Of a DNA stretch of 64,000 nucleotides, positions 1 through 9,572 are shown piece by piece (the first letter of the stretch is position 1; the number at the start of each line of letters is the position of its first letter). The translations under genes were made by a program, and so were the position numbers. The notes under the pieces were generated by a model. It was not told the origin of the DNA. It searched no databases and saw only the letters and a program-made list of their open reading frames with translations. The stretch lies in NCBI GenBank assembly GCA_903875575.1, contig CAIQWJ010000073.1, positions 1 to 64,000 on the forward strand. Reading direction: 5' to 3'. Origin of the DNA: an uncultured Acidobacteriia bacterium (GTDB taxonomy: Bacteria; Acidobacteriota; Terriglobia; Bryobacterales; Bryobacteraceae).

Positions 1-113
1 CTATGTAGGCTCAAAAGGATAAAACGAAGCGATGCGCCAGCTTGTTCACAAAATCCTTTTTCAGGATATCACGCGGGGCCGGAAATTATCGCAAAGTATT
101 GAAACAAATACTT
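1..113. other. Window edge, no gene recognised
   Basis: This short, relatively A/T-rich stretch lies downstream of the minus-strand gene pair that follows. I see no reading frame and no clear hairpin with a T-run in it. It probably contains the 3' untranslated region of the accA unit. Confidence 0.4.
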
Positions 114-389
114 TTACTGTTTCCATTTGACACTGACCGGTTCCGTATTGGGGCACTGCGAAAAGCCGCCGGCGCCAAGGTCTGAACAGGCAAGGTCCGT
201 TGCAATGCGCTGCGCCTCCCGCTCCGTCGCGGCTGCGCCGTTCCGGCAAACCGTTCTGCCGTTGAAATTCATGCAGACTTCGCAGTGGAATTTCGACACG
301 CTGGAGGTCGTCATCATCATCGCCACAATGAAGCCTGCGATGAACAACACTCCCAGGATCATCGGCCACTTCTTTTTTGTGCCTGCCAT
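114..389 (-). CDS. Small Cys-containing membrane-anchored protein, unknown function
   Basis: This is a 91-residue protein I do not recognise. After a basic start (MAGTKKK) residues about 8-27 form one hydrophobic segment, giving a single N-terminal anchor with the rest probably outside the membrane. The outer part has five cysteines (CEVC near residue 36, then three more), which would suit disulphides in the periplasm. Its ATG overlaps the stop codon of accA as TAATG, so it is probably translationally coupled to accA and in the same transcript. No catalytic motif is visible, and nothing ties it to fatty acid synthesis except position. Confidence 0.7.
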   Translation of the reverse strand: MAGTKKKWPMILGVLFIAGFIVAMMMTTSSVSKFHCEVCMNFNGRTVCRNGAAATEREAQRIATDLACSDLGAGGFSQCPNTEPVSVKWKQ

Positions 390-1228
390 TATGCCCCCAG
401 GAAGAAGTTCCCCATCCTGCGGAATTTCTGGTAGCGCGTCTCCACCAGTTCCTCCGCCGAAAGCTTCCCAAGGTCCGCCAGACTGTGCAGCAGGCGCTCC
501 TTCAGCAGCCGCGCCGCTTCATCGTAGTCTTCATGCGCGCCGCCGGAGGGTTCCGCAACAATGCCGTCCACCAGGCCCAGCTTCACCATGTCATCCGCGG
601 TCATCTTCAGTGCAGCCGCAGCGAGCTCTGCTTTCGCCGAATCGCGCCAGACGATAGCCGCGCAGCTTTCCGGTGAAATAACGCTGTAGACCGCGTTCTC
701 CAGCATGAAAACGCAATTCCCCACGCCGAGTGCCAATGCTCCGCCGCTGCCGCCTTCGCCGATACAAACGGAAATCACCGGCACCGGCAACCGTGCCATT
801 TCCCGAAGATTCCTTGCAATCGCTTCCGCCTGTCCGCGCTCTTCCGCGTCAATGCCAGGGTAGGCCCCGGGGGTGTCCATCAGCGTGATGATTGGGCGCT
901 TGAACTTCGCCGCCAGGTGCATGGCCCGCAATGCCTTGCGGTAGCCCTCCGGTTTCGGCATGCCGAAGTTTCGCAACAGCTTTTGCCTCGTGTCGCGGCC
1001 CTTCTGCTCGCCAATGAGCATCACGGGCGTGCCATCGAGCTTGCCAAAGCCGCACACGATTGCCGCGTCATCGCCGAAAAGACGATCCCCGTGGATCTCC
1101 TGAAAATCCGTCAGGATGCGCTGGATGTAATCCAGCGTGTGGGGACGCTTCGGGTGTCGGGCATTCTGAACCCTTTGCCATGGGGTTCCCTGCTGCGCGT
1201 TTTGGCCGGTTTCCGCCTCAGATGGCAT
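389..1228 (-). CDS. accA: Acetyl-CoA carboxylase carboxyltransferase subunit alpha
   Basis: This is the alpha half of the carboxyltransferase that moves CO2 from biotin on AccB to acetyl-CoA, making malonyl-CoA for fatty acid synthesis in the cytosol together with AccD. The crotonase-like core is complete: QKGRDT near residue 75, DTPGAYPG at about 118-125, [10 protein letters not shown] at about 157-166 and SPESCA at about 185-190. At 279 residues it is about 40 shorter than the E. coli protein, and the missing part is the N-terminal helical region. The ATG used is the only plausible one before the conserved core. accD, accB and accC are not in this window. A small membrane protein gene follows with a one-base overlap. 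Confidence 0.95.
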   Translation of the reverse strand: MPSEAETGQNAQQGTPWQRVQNARHPKRPHTLDYIQRILTDFQEIHGDRLFGDDAAIVCGFGKLDGTPVMLIGEQKGRDTRQKLLRNFGMPKPEGYRKALRAMHLAAKFKRPIITLMDTPGAYPGIDAEERGQAEAIARNLREMARLPVPVISVCIGEGGSGGALALGVGNCVFMLENAVYSVISPESCAAIVWRDSAKAELAAAALKMTADDMVKLGLVDGIVAEPSGGAHEDYDEAARLLKERLLHSLADLGKLSAEELVETRYQKFRRMGNFFLGA

Positions 1229-1281
1229 CCCTCTAACTATACTGAACCCGCCCGCGCGCCTTTCGGGCGCCGGTGAAATTT

Positions 1282-2823
1282 CTACGAAGTCGCGTTCTTC
1301 CGCGCCCCTGGCACCCGGTTTGCCACCGGGACCGTCATCCCCCGCCGATACTCCGCGATAGCCTCAAACACTGCGTCGCCCAGCTGATTCACGTCGTCGT
1401 CCGACAGGCACCGCTGCGCCCACTCCGCGCACATCCCCTGCCACAACACGTTGCCGGGTACTGCCAACCGGTCGGCCGCATACCGAACCCACTCGTGGTG
1501 GTCGTTCACCAGGGTTGCCGCCCGGCACGCATCGGCCACATCTGCCGGCGACCGGCTTAGTCGTGATGCAACACCCGCTACCCCGCCTTCCACTCCGCCC
1601 GCCACCAGAGCCTCGAAAACCACACGCTCGGGAGCGTCCTCCCCTGGCAGCAGCAGGCAACCTTCGCTCTCCATCTGGTCGCCATCCATGAAAACCACGG
1701 ACGGTCTCGGAAACCGCCGTTCCTTCGCCATCTGCCCCAGCGCCCGCCCCACATTCGCCGCGCCGTACGGAATGATCTGATACTTCAAAATAAGATCCCG
1801 CTGGCGCGAAAAGGCGACAATCTCGTTCACCATCGTGGCCGAGCGCTCGTCTTCCGTATAAACATCCGCCTCGGGATGCACTTCGTCGTCCATCTTGGTC
1901 ATCGCGAAAGCCGGGCTCACCCCCACAATCGTCTTCTTCCGGCCATCGCTCTCCATCAGATAAACGCGACCCGCCGGCGGCAGTTCATCCAGAATGTAAG
2001 GCGAGTGAGTGGTCAGAATGCATTGCAGTTCCAGCGTGCGGCACAGCGTCGCAATATCCCGAATCAGCCGACGCTGCGTTCGCGGGTGCAGCGAAGTCTC
2101 AATTTCGTCGATCAGCAGCAGCGAATACTTCGGGATCCTGCGCTGCAGCAACTCCGCCATGACGATCTCGCCCGCACCACCATGAAACCCGGAAAACCGC
2201 CGACCGTCTTTCGAAAGCACTGGCACCGTGCGAGTCTCGTCCACTTCCGTCTTCGATAGCTGCGCCAGATCGTAGTTCCGGCCCATGATCCCCGACATCC
2301 GCCCCATCATGCCCGCATCGAACGCTTCAAAGCCGGTCTCGCGGACTTCCTTCTTTGCCATCCGGGCATAACCCGTCCGCGCCATCATCGGCTGGATGCG
2401 GCGCAGATCGATGTACTCCACATTCCGCTCCCGACGCTCTTCATTGCCCCGCCACCGCTCGTTCGGCTTCCGCACGCTCGTAATGATGGAGCCCCCCGCG
2501 TAGCCTTCCCGGACCGATGCCCGGATTTCCGCCCCTGTCACCTGTTCCCACGGCGTATCCGGAAAGAAGTCCGATGCAAAGTGTTGATTCTCCCCGGGCC
2601 CTTTATGGCACGCCGCCACCCCCTGCAACAGACTGCTTTTCCCGATTCCGTTCTCCCCCACCAGCGCCACAATCGGAAATGGAAACTCAATCCGCTGGCC
2701 GTTCCAGCCCCGGATGCCGTATAACTCTATCCATTCAAACCGCTTAGGCCACCCCTGGCTACCATTCCAGCGGCTCTCCAGCAGTCTCATATCCTTCGAA
2801 ACCGGCACCCACGCACCTCCCAA
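1282..2823 (-). CDS. OLD-like AAA ATPase with C-terminal TOPRIM nuclease domain
   Basis: This 513-residue protein has an ABC-type ATPase head: Walker [10 protein letters not shown] at about 56-64, a signature-like SGFHGGAGE at about 211-219, Walker [11 protein letters not shown] at about 235-244 and the TTHSPYIL switch near 271. The C-terminal third looks like a TOPRIM domain, with a first glutamate in TEDERSA (about 324) and a DxD pair in FMDGDQ (380-382). This layout is that of the OLD (overcoming lysogenization defect) family, ATP-driven DNA nucleases that often act in phage defence. No GajB-type helicase gene is adjacent, so a Gabija system is not supported. It stands alone between accA and a phage-tail-like gene. 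The head-plus-TOPRIM assignment is clear from motifs; the substrate and role are inferred. Confidence 0.75.
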   Translation of the reverse strand: MGGAWVPVSKDMRLLESRWNGSQGWPKRFEWIELYGIRGWNGQRIEFPFPIVALVGENGIGKSSLLQGVAACHKGPGENQHFASDFFPDTPWEQVTGAEIRASVREGYAGGSIITSVRKPNERWRGNEERRERNVEYIDLRRIQPMMARTGYARMAKKEVRETGFEAFDAGMMGRMSGIMGRNYDLAQLSKTEVDETRTVPVLSKDGRRFSGFHGGAGEIVMAELLQRRIPKYSLLLIDEIETSLHPRTQRRLIRDIATLCRTLELQCILTTHSPYILDELPPAGRVYLMESDGRKKTIVGVSPAFAMTKMDDEVHPEADVYTEDERSATMVNEIVAFSRQRDLILKYQIIPYGAANVGRALGQMAKERRFPRPSVVFMDGDQMESEGCLLLPGEDAPERVVFEALVAGGVEGGVAGVASRLSRSPADVADACRAATLVNDHHEWVRYAADRLAVPGNVLWQGMCAEWAQRCLSDDDVNQLGDAVFEAIAEYRRGMTVPVANRVPGARKNATS

Positions 2824-3096
2824 GCCGCCCTAAACCATCTCCATCCGCGCCCAAAGCCAGCCCCATCTCAACTTAACATCATATTTCTTCTCCCTATCCA
2901 AATCAACAAGCGGTTTTAGTGCCATTTTGAACCGCCATCCGGTTCGCCAACACCTCCGCGACCGGCAAACAACAGCTTCGTTGGCACATTAAACCGCCAC
3001 GATCTTAATTTAACGGATATTTTTTTATTACTATTTACATGTTTCCTTGACTCGCAATTCACTTGGCCCCGCCATCTCCCGGTCAAACCCCACCCT

Positions 3097-6000
3097 TCAA
3101 GCCGCCTTCCCAAACGACCGTCGCTCCAGTTGCCCCTCCGGAACCTGAAGATTATAAAGGCAAACATGATCGAACGCCCACAAGTTGTTCGTCTTAAGTC
3201 CAGCCCCCCGCGCCAGCGCCAGTTCCCTCACCCAGGGGCAGGCCGACCCAAATACCGGCACCAGATACCGCAACCGGTCCACCGGCCATCCAAACCCCGG
3301 AAACAACTCGATGGCCTCCCGCGATAGATTCAGATTTCGCATTCCCGTCGCAAACGCCAGCGCCTCCACCTTGATACGATCCAGCCCGCCCGTTTCCGGC
3401 GTCTTCCACTCCACCGGCAGATTCACAAAGTAGTTGAGCCTCCCGCCAAGCGAATCTGCCAGAGGCGATGGATAGTTCACGTCATAAGGCCAAAGCAACT
3501 CGCAGATCGCGGCTGGATATTCCGACCGGATGTCGCTCATCAGCGCCGCCACATGGTCCCGTAACCGATTGCGCAGAAATGTCGCATCCGCGCCGGCATT
3601 CACCGCCGGGTCGTCATTCTGTCCATTGAACAGATAGAGTGAGTGTCCCAGCGCAGCCACTGCCGCTGCCGAAGTTTCCGCGTCGTAAAACGCCATCGGC
3701 TGGCTGGTCACGCTGCCCCCACCTGTATACGTCCCATTCCCCGCCGATCCATCCAGCGTGAAATGTGTCGCATCCGTCACCGTGACTCGCCAAACCCCAT
3801 TCGCCCCGGGGTTCCCCCCCACGCCGGAGACCGTTACCTGCTGCCCGTTCACCAGTCCATGCGCAGCCGCAGTCCCCACCGAAATCGGCGAAGTATAGCT
3901 TGCGTACCCTACCGTCGCCTGCTGATTCTGCGAAAAATACCACCACAAAAACTCGCCGTATTGCAGACAAGGTGTCAGCCCCGCCGCCGCCTGCAATCCA
4001 GCAATACACCGATACGCAGCTTTTTGATACGCCAGTACCGCTGCTCCGCCAATCGCGCACTGCGTGGAAGACAATGACCCAAATCCCGTAGCCGTCATCA
4101 CCGGCGTCCCGTTCGGAAACTGCGCGGCATACCCCGACGGAGGATTCACCAGTTCCATCGAACACGCCGTCATAATCTCGCGTTCCCGCGCCGCGCCCAG
4201 CGCATACAAATCCGCATGCCAGTCCCGCGCAGCCCGGTTCAACGGCGGGCTCAGGCTGTCGTCAATCACCCACGTCCCCACAACTCCTGCCACTGGCGCT
4301 TCCGTGAGCGTCACGGTGCCCCCAGTGGACGTCGTCGAGTGCGTGATCGTCACCGTATACGCTGGCTCAGCCGACCGCCCGGTAATCGTCAGCACTCCCG
4401 CCGCGGCAGCCGCCCACACGCCCACAAATGCCCCGTTAATCGTCGCTGCGAAATGCGTCGCAATCGTCTCCGGCGTATCCCCGGGAAACACCGTCTTTCG
4501 CAGCGCCGTAGCGTTCAGCGTCAGAAACACTTCGTCGCCTGACGAAAAGGTCCCCGCGAACGTCAGAATCGCCTGCGAAAACATCGCCCCCACCTGTACC
4601 CGCTGGTTCCACCAGAACACACCCAGGTATTCGTTCATCGGACCCGTATACCCCAACTGGTCCATCATCCACATGATCCGCGCCGGCGGCAGCTTATACG
4701 AATGATCTGTGTCGAAATCGAGCGCCGGAGAAACGCCGCCCCGCGCCGCCAGCGCCGCAGGCACGTCCCCCGCCACCGCGGCTTCCAGAAAATTGAAATA
4801 GAAGTAGCCAGTCGTCGTCGGCGTAATTGTCACCGTGTGACGGCCAGCCGCTACTCCCGTCCTTGCTCGCCGCCTCGTCACGATCGCCGAATCCACTGCC
4901 AACCGGCAAACCACCGGCGTGCCCGCGTCGCCATCCACGCTCACCGCCAGATTCGCACGGTCCGAATAGAGCGACGTTCCAAGCCACAACTCATGCTCGT
5001 ATGCGCAGGTGTAACTGACCGTTACCGAACCATTCGATTCCCACGAAGTCGCGGTCACTGACGTCCCGCTCACATTCGCCAGCCCCGTTTCCAGTCGAGA
5101 CGCCATACTCCACGCCACTCCCGCTCCGGAACTCCCCGGACCCGCCGCCGTTGTCAGAGTCAGTTGCGTCGCCGAGTCCACGCTCGCTACTGCATACGGC
5201 GTTCCGTTCAGCACGATCGACGTACCCGCGCCTGCGCCCGAAAACACTGTTGGCGTCACGCTGGCGAAATACTTCGAATAGAAGCCGGCCTCCTCCGCCC
5301 AGGTCCCCGCGTAAGTGCAGGCCCGGTCCGCCTGGTCCAGCCGGATACTCCCCGGCCCCGGTACCTTCAGGAGCCGCTTCGTCTCCGGGCCCGTCACCTG
5401 CCAGTTCCAAAACTGCGCCGCCCAGTCCGTGGCCTCATAACTTCCGGTCACCAGCCACGGCGCAAACGTCAGCCAGCATTGCCGCAGACTGTCAATCCCC
5501 AGCGCGGTGAAGTCCAGCGTGCAAGTCCACGTCACATCGGAACTCCCGCCCGTCAATGGGTAGGTCGCCTGATCGAAATGAAGCGAGTCGGTCTGCCAAA
5601 GCGCCAGCAGTTCCACCAGGTTGCCATCATGCCCGCCACGTGGTGCCACCCACGCGACATCGGCCCCCAACGCCGAAGAATCCGGATCGCTTCCCAGTGT
5701 CAAATCCGTGGGCGAATCCACGCTCGCAACAGTGTTCTCAAATCCGCCCACCCAAATCGTGGACCCTGACGTGATCCCGGAAAAGCGCGTCGCCGTTGTA
5801 GCGGTAACAGACCTCCCGCTCACCGTCGCCTTCCCATACCGCGCCGCCGTCACCGTGATGGTCGCGTCGGTGCTCGTCGCCATTAGCGCAAACGGAGCAT
5901 TGGCCGAAACCCAGTCCGTACGGTTGATTTCGTCCGCAAGCTTCTTCGCCACAAATGGGAGTGACGTATACCGCAGCGTCGCCGTCGACGTCCCATATGC

Positions 6001-6789
6001 CCCATCCGTCGCGCTCACCACAAACGGAATCCCATCCTGCGCAGGCGGAGTCGTAATCACCGTAAGCTTCACGGCATTCGTAATCCCGGGCACAGCCTCA
6101 GCCGTCACATACGGCTGCGCCCCCGGTGCATTGATCGCCTCCATCAGTGCACTTGCCTGCAAGTCGCTGCCTTCACCCAGCGGATCGCTCTCTGTATGCG
6201 AAAACGTTGTCCCGTTGATCGTGATCGAATGTGTAAATCCCGTGCCCTGGGCAAAGAATTCAAATGTCACTGACTTCCCGCCCGCCGGCACTGTGTAATC
6301 AAACGCCAGGTTCTGATACCACAACGTGGCACGGTCGAAGGCCTGAATCCCCGTATCGCCCGTCATCAGCGTACATGTCGCCTGTGCCGCCGAAAAGGAC
6401 CCGCTTGCCAGCATCGCATTGTCGAACAACCGCACCTGGGCCGTACTGCCGTCATCCCGGATGCAATCGAGCGTCGCCCAGTCGATCCAGTTGTACTTCG
6501 GCGAATCGATCGGCTGCAGGCCGTCGCTGTAGTTCAGGTCGAAGCTGAGCGTTAGCCCCGAAAGATCGAAATCCGGCAGATATTTGATGTGCGGATGTTC
6601 GTAATAATTGTCGACGTCATAGAGCACGGCCACGGCAAAGTCGGCGGGATCCCGAAAAGTGCCGCTGATGGTAAACCCGGTGGATGACGCGGAGTGGATA
6701 CTGGCGGCGGCGGCGAACGTGTTGAAGCCCCGGAGATAAACCGTCCGGTCGGGCTGGAATTTCGTGATAGTTTCGGACAATGGCTGCAA
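3097..6789 (-). CDS. Large phage-tail-like protein (non-contractile tail sheath type)
   Basis: This 1230-residue protein has no signal peptide or membrane segment. The N-terminal half is beta-rich, and it contains several copies of a module of the form SGxTVxVTSxxxGxANGxW or TSIVxNGxxYxVASVDSxTxLTL (for example around residues 345-375 and 520-550, and again near 995-1040). Such modules are common in phage tail and receptor-binding proteins. The middle and C-terminal parts (about 680-1200) read like an alpha/beta barrel with many Trp and Tyr. The overall architecture resembles the proteins named non-contractile tail sheath protein in acidobacterial genomes; I assign it from memory of that family, not from a search. 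No other phage gene lies nearby, so it is either a domesticated tail gene or the remnant of an injection or tail-like device. Confidence 0.6.
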   Translation of the reverse strand: MQPLSETITKFQPDRTVYLRGFNTFAAAASIHSASSTGFTISGTFRDPADFAVAVLYDVDNYYEHPHIKYLPDFDLSGLTLSFDLNYSDGLQPIDSPKYNWIDWATLDCIRDDGSTAQVRLFDNAMLASGSFSAAQATCTLMTGDTGIQAFDRATLWYQNLAFDYTVPAGGKSVTFEFFAQGTGFTHSITINGTTFSHTESDPLGEGSDLQASALMEAINAPGAQPYVTAEAVPGITNAVKLTVITTPPAQDGIPFVVSATDGAYGTSTATLRYTSLPFVAKKLADEINRTDWVSANAPFALMATSTDATITVTAARYGKATVSGRSVTATTATRFSGITSGSTIWVGGFENTVASVDSPTDLTLGSDPDSSALGADVAWVAPRGGHDGNLVELLALWQTDSLHFDQATYPLTGGSSDVTWTCTLDFTALGIDSLRQCWLTFAPWLVTGSYEATDWAAQFWNWQVTGPETKRLLKVPGPGSIRLDQADRACTYAGTWAEEAGFYSKYFASVTPTVFSGAGAGTSIVLNGTPYAVASVDSATQLTLTTAAGPGSSGAGVAWSMASRLETGLANVSGTSVTATSWESNGSVTVSYTCAYEHELWLGTSLYSDRANLAVSVDGDAGTPVVCRLAVDSAIVTRRRARTGVAAGRHTVTITPTTTGYFYFNFLEAAVAGDVPAALAARGGVSPALDFDTDHSYKLPPARIMWMMDQLGYTGPMNEYLGVFWWNQRVQVGAMFSQAILTFAGTFSSGDEVFLTLNATALRKTVFPGDTPETIATHFAATINGAFVGVWAAAAAGVLTITGRSAEPAYTVTITHSTTSTGGTVTLTEAPVAGVVGTWVIDDSLSPPLNRAARDWHADLYALGAAREREIMTACSMELVNPPSGYAAQFPNGTPVMTATGFGSLSSTQCAIGGAAVLAYQKAAYRCIAGLQAAAGLTPCLQYGEFLWWYFSQNQQATVGYASYTSPISVGTAAAHGLVNGQQVTVSGVGGNPGANGVWRVTVTDATHFTLDGSAGNGTYTGGGSVTSQPMAFYDAETSAAAVAALGHSLYLFNGQNDDPAVNAGADATFLRNRLRDHVAALMSDIRSEYPAAICELLWPYDVNYPSPLADSLGGRLNYFVNLPVEWKTPETGGLDRIKVEALAFATGMRNLNLSREAIELFPGFGWPVDRLRYLVPVFGSACPWVRELALARGAGLKTNNLWAFDHVCLYNLQVPEGQLERRSFGKAA

Positions 6790-6944
6790 AGCCTCCGCCC
6801 CGATTCTGTCATCGCGATTCCAAAAAGCCGGCTTATCTCAGGCCGCTTTTCCCTGTCTTGATTGAAATAAGACGCTTCGTTTGAAACGTTTAGCGGGAAG
6901 CGAAAAAAAGTCCCACATGCTGTGACTGAAACTGCCCCCGCCTC

Positions 6945-9440
6945 CTACTGCACAACCAGGGCCGCAATCTCGTCGGCAGCCCCCCGCACCCCGCCCTCGC
7001 TGACCGCCTGCGCCAGCTTCAGTACATCCCCCCCGCCACCCGAGCGCGCCCCCCGCCGCCGTCGCTTATCCGAATACATCTTTTGATCCGCGTCCGCCAA
7101 TAGCGCAGCCGCATCTGTCGCCCCGGAATCCGCCACAATCGCTCCAATGCTCAGCGATAACCCCGGAAATCCCATCTCCCGCCCCGTAGCTTCCACCGCC
7201 GTGCGGAAACGGCTCAAATGCTCCGGCAAACTGGCTTCGTCGAACTCGCCCAGCACGATTACGAACTCGTCGCCACCCATTCTCGCCACATAGTCAAAGT
7301 TCCGGCATCCCTGTTTCAGCGCGCCCGCCACCGCCTTCAGCGCCCGGTCGCCCGCCGGATGCCCGAACTCGTCATTCACTTTCTTGAAACCGTCCAGATC
7401 GCAAACCAGCACTCCCAGCAATCCGTCCCCGCCTGCGCTATCGGACACGGAGCCCCGCCGCCTCGCCAGTTCGGCGTCCAGGTGCAGATAGAGCGATCTC
7501 GAATTCGGCAGCCCCGTCAGATAATCCGTGACCGCACTGTCCTGCGCCTCTGTCAGCTTCCGCCCATTGCTGAGCGCCGCCCCAAGCCTCGGGCTCATCG
7601 TCTGCAGTATGCGCAGATGATCCCGGCTGAACGTATTCTTCGTCGCCGAATACAGCGTCAGCACCCCGATCGCGCTGCCCTCCTGTTCGAGCGGCACCGA
7701 TAGCGCCGACTTGAGATTCGTCATGGCCTTTGGATCGCCCAGATAACCCGGCTCCACCGAAGGATTGCCATTCACCACCGACGCATTGTTCTGCGCCACC
7801 CACCCCGATAAACCCTCCCCCACCGGAATGCGCAGCGTCGAGTAAAAGGCGCTCTCCCTGCCCGCTGTATACTCCGGCTGCAGCGCATTGTGCTCAATCG
7901 AGTAGATGCAGATCAGATCGTACGGAATAATCGTCCCGAGCTTCGATCCGAACATCGAAAGCGTATCGCCCAGTCCCAGCGAGTGCCCCAGATCCGCTGA
8001 CAATTCGAACAGTGTCTGTACCTCCTGGCGCGCCGCCGCGATAGAGGTCAGGAAACCGATCTTGTCACTGTCCGACGCCGCCGTCTGAGTTTCCTCGAAA
8101 CCCGCGGCAGGTGCATCCCCTCTGGTCGCAGTTTGAGGCGGCGCCGGGTTCAGCGTCACCTGCGCCTCCGCCGGAGCCACTCGCGCCAGCGCTTCCAGTT
8201 CCCGGTAACGGCGCTGCAGAATCGCTACAATCCTGGGATCGAAGCTCTTCCCCGCCTGTGCCGCCACCATCTCCATCGCCTCGTCCAGTGGCAAAGCCTT
8301 CCGGTATTGGCGGTCAGAGGCCAGCGCATCGAGACAATCCACCACACCTAACACCCGAGCGCCAATCGGGATTCCCTCGCCCGAAAGCCCGTCCGGATAT
8401 CCGCTCCCATCCCATTTCTCGTGATGGGAACGAACAATCGGTACCACCGGATAGGGGAAATTCGCCCGCTCCAGAATCTCCGCCCCCACCACCGGATGAA
8501 TCTTCATCTTCTCGAACTCTTCCGGTGTCAGCTTCCCGGGCTTCGAAATGATATGTTCCGGCACCGCCAGCTTGCCGATGTCGTGCAGCATCGCGGCCGC
8601 CTGGATCGCGTCCATCTCCGGCCCGGATAGCCCCAGTTCTTTGCCAATCTCCGATGCGTAAACCTTCACACGCTGCAGATGATCGTGCGTGGTCTGGTCC
8701 TTCGCGTCAATGGCCATCGCCAGCGCTTCAATCGTTCTCAGATGCAGCGCAGCAACGTCTTCGGCATGTTTCTTCTCCGTCTGAAGCCGACCCAGATAAA
8801 AATGGTAGGCCGCGTAAAGCACATATAGCGCAGGCAGAGATACAAACGCCGCCTGCCACCCGAACTTCGCCGCCAGCCGATGGAATGCCCATGCAAACCC
8901 GGCCCCCACAAAAAAGAATGGGAACGCCCACAGGTAACACTCCCGCCAGACCCTCCAGATCCTCTTCGATTCCGTCAGCGCGATGATCGTAGTCACACCC
9001 AGCGTGTTGGCCACAAAGTAAACGACGGACGAAAACGTCAGCCGCAGCAACAGCCCGATCCCCTGCGCGTGCAGATAGCGGGAGTGAAACGCCGCGCCGC
9101 ACAGCGCAATCGACAACGCCAGGTTAGCCGCGTTGAACGCCACCTGAATGGCCTTCGGCCGCTTCGCCGCGTGCGCTATCGTCTGCACCCCCGCCGATAG
9201 CGTCCCCGCCAGCATACATTCCGCCAGACTCAGATCCGCCAGGCCGATCAACACGAAAACATACGTCACCGACAATGTCCCGTAGATGCCCGGCAGCTGC
9301 ACCTTCAATACGGCCGCACCGAGCGCCAGCGTGCAGTAACAGGCAAACTCCACCGGATCGCGCGGAGCAAACCCGGCCAGCACCAGAGTCGCCACACACG
9401 CACCCGCCAGCAGCACGCCGTAAAGATAGAGTTTCGTCAC
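6945..9440 (-). CDS. Membrane HD-GYP / GAF / GGDEF cyclic-di-GMP protein
   Basis: This 831-residue signalling protein makes and breaks cyclic di-GMP by family knowledge. Residues 1-220 hold six or seven hydrophobic helices, a likely membrane sensor. An HD-GYP phosphodiesterase domain follows, with HDIGK at 286-290, HH at 339-340 and DGSGYPDG at 344-351. A GAF domain (about 475-625) comes next, then a GGDEF cyclase domain with GGDEF at 722-726. The inhibitory site RNFD (713-716) sits exactly five residues before GGDEF, so product inhibition is expected. Having both an intact HD-GYP and an intact GGDEF in one chain suggests a switchable enzyme. The gene stands alone. Its ATG is directly followed by the first membrane helix, which supports the start. 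Confidence 0.9.
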   Translation of the reverse strand: MTKLYLYGVLLAGACVATLVLAGFAPRDPVEFACYCTLALGAAVLKVQLPGIYGTLSVTYVFVLIGLADLSLAECMLAGTLSAGVQTIAHAAKRPKAIQVAFNAANLALSIALCGAAFHSRYLHAQGIGLLLRLTFSSVVYFVANTLGVTTIIALTESKRIWRVWRECYLWAFPFFFVGAGFAWAFHRLAAKFGWQAAFVSLPALYVLYAAYHFYLGRLQTEKKHAEDVAALHLRTIEALAMAIDAKDQTTHDHLQRVKVYASEIGKELGLSGPEMDAIQAAAMLHDIGKLAVPEHIISKPGKLTPEEFEKMKIHPVVGAEILERANFPYPVVPIVRSHHEKWDGSGYPDGLSGEGIPIGARVLGVVDCLDALASDRQYRKALPLDEAMEMVAAQAGKSFDPRIVAILQRRYRELEALARVAPAEAQVTLNPAPPQTATRGDAPAAGFEETQTAASDSDKIGFLTSIAAARQEVQTLFELSADLGHSLGLGDTLSMFGSKLGTIIPYDLICIYSIEHNALQPEYTAGRESAFYSTLRIPVGEGLSGWVAQNNASVVNGNPSVEPGYLGDPKAMTNLKSALSVPLEQEGSAIGVLTLYSATKNTFSRDHLRILQTMSPRLGAALSNGRKLTEAQDSAVTDYLTGLPNSRSLYLHLDAELARRRGSVSDSAGGDGLLGVLVCDLDGFKKVNDEFGHPAGDRALKAVAGALKQGCRNFDYVARMGGDEFVIVLGEFDEASLPEHLSRFRTAVEATGREMGFPGLSLSIGAIVADSGATDAAALLADADQKMYSDKRRRRGARSGGGGDVLKLAQAVSEGGVRGAADEIAALVVQ

Positions 9441-9505
9441 TTCGCCTCAAAAGCGGAATCAAAGGACTTATCGTCACTGGCCCCGCTAAGTCGAGGCCAA
9501 AAGCG

Positions 9506-9535
9506 AATACCCCGCCCTGGATAGGGCGGGGTATT
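9506..9535 (-). terminator. Perfect 13-bp hairpin after the subtilase gene
   Basis: Two 13-base arms (AATACCCCGCCCT and its exact complement) enclose a four-base loop. The stem lies between the stop codon of the upstream subtilase and the next minus-strand gene. The A/T ends of the stem give some U at the 3' side but there is no long U-run, so termination could be in either direction or the stem may protect the RNA end. Confidence 0.7.
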
Positions 9536-9572
9536 CCTGGTGCCACAAGGGTCAGTTCAGGCCGGCCTCGCG

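Noticed and set aside
1282-2823. Gabija-like defence system
   Set aside because: The OLD-like ATPase fits GajA in outline, but no UvrD-like helicase gene is adjacent.
5164-6298. Long plus-strand frames inside the tail-like gene
   Set aside because: They overlap fully with the well-supported minus-strand gene and are Arg/Pro-rich shadows.
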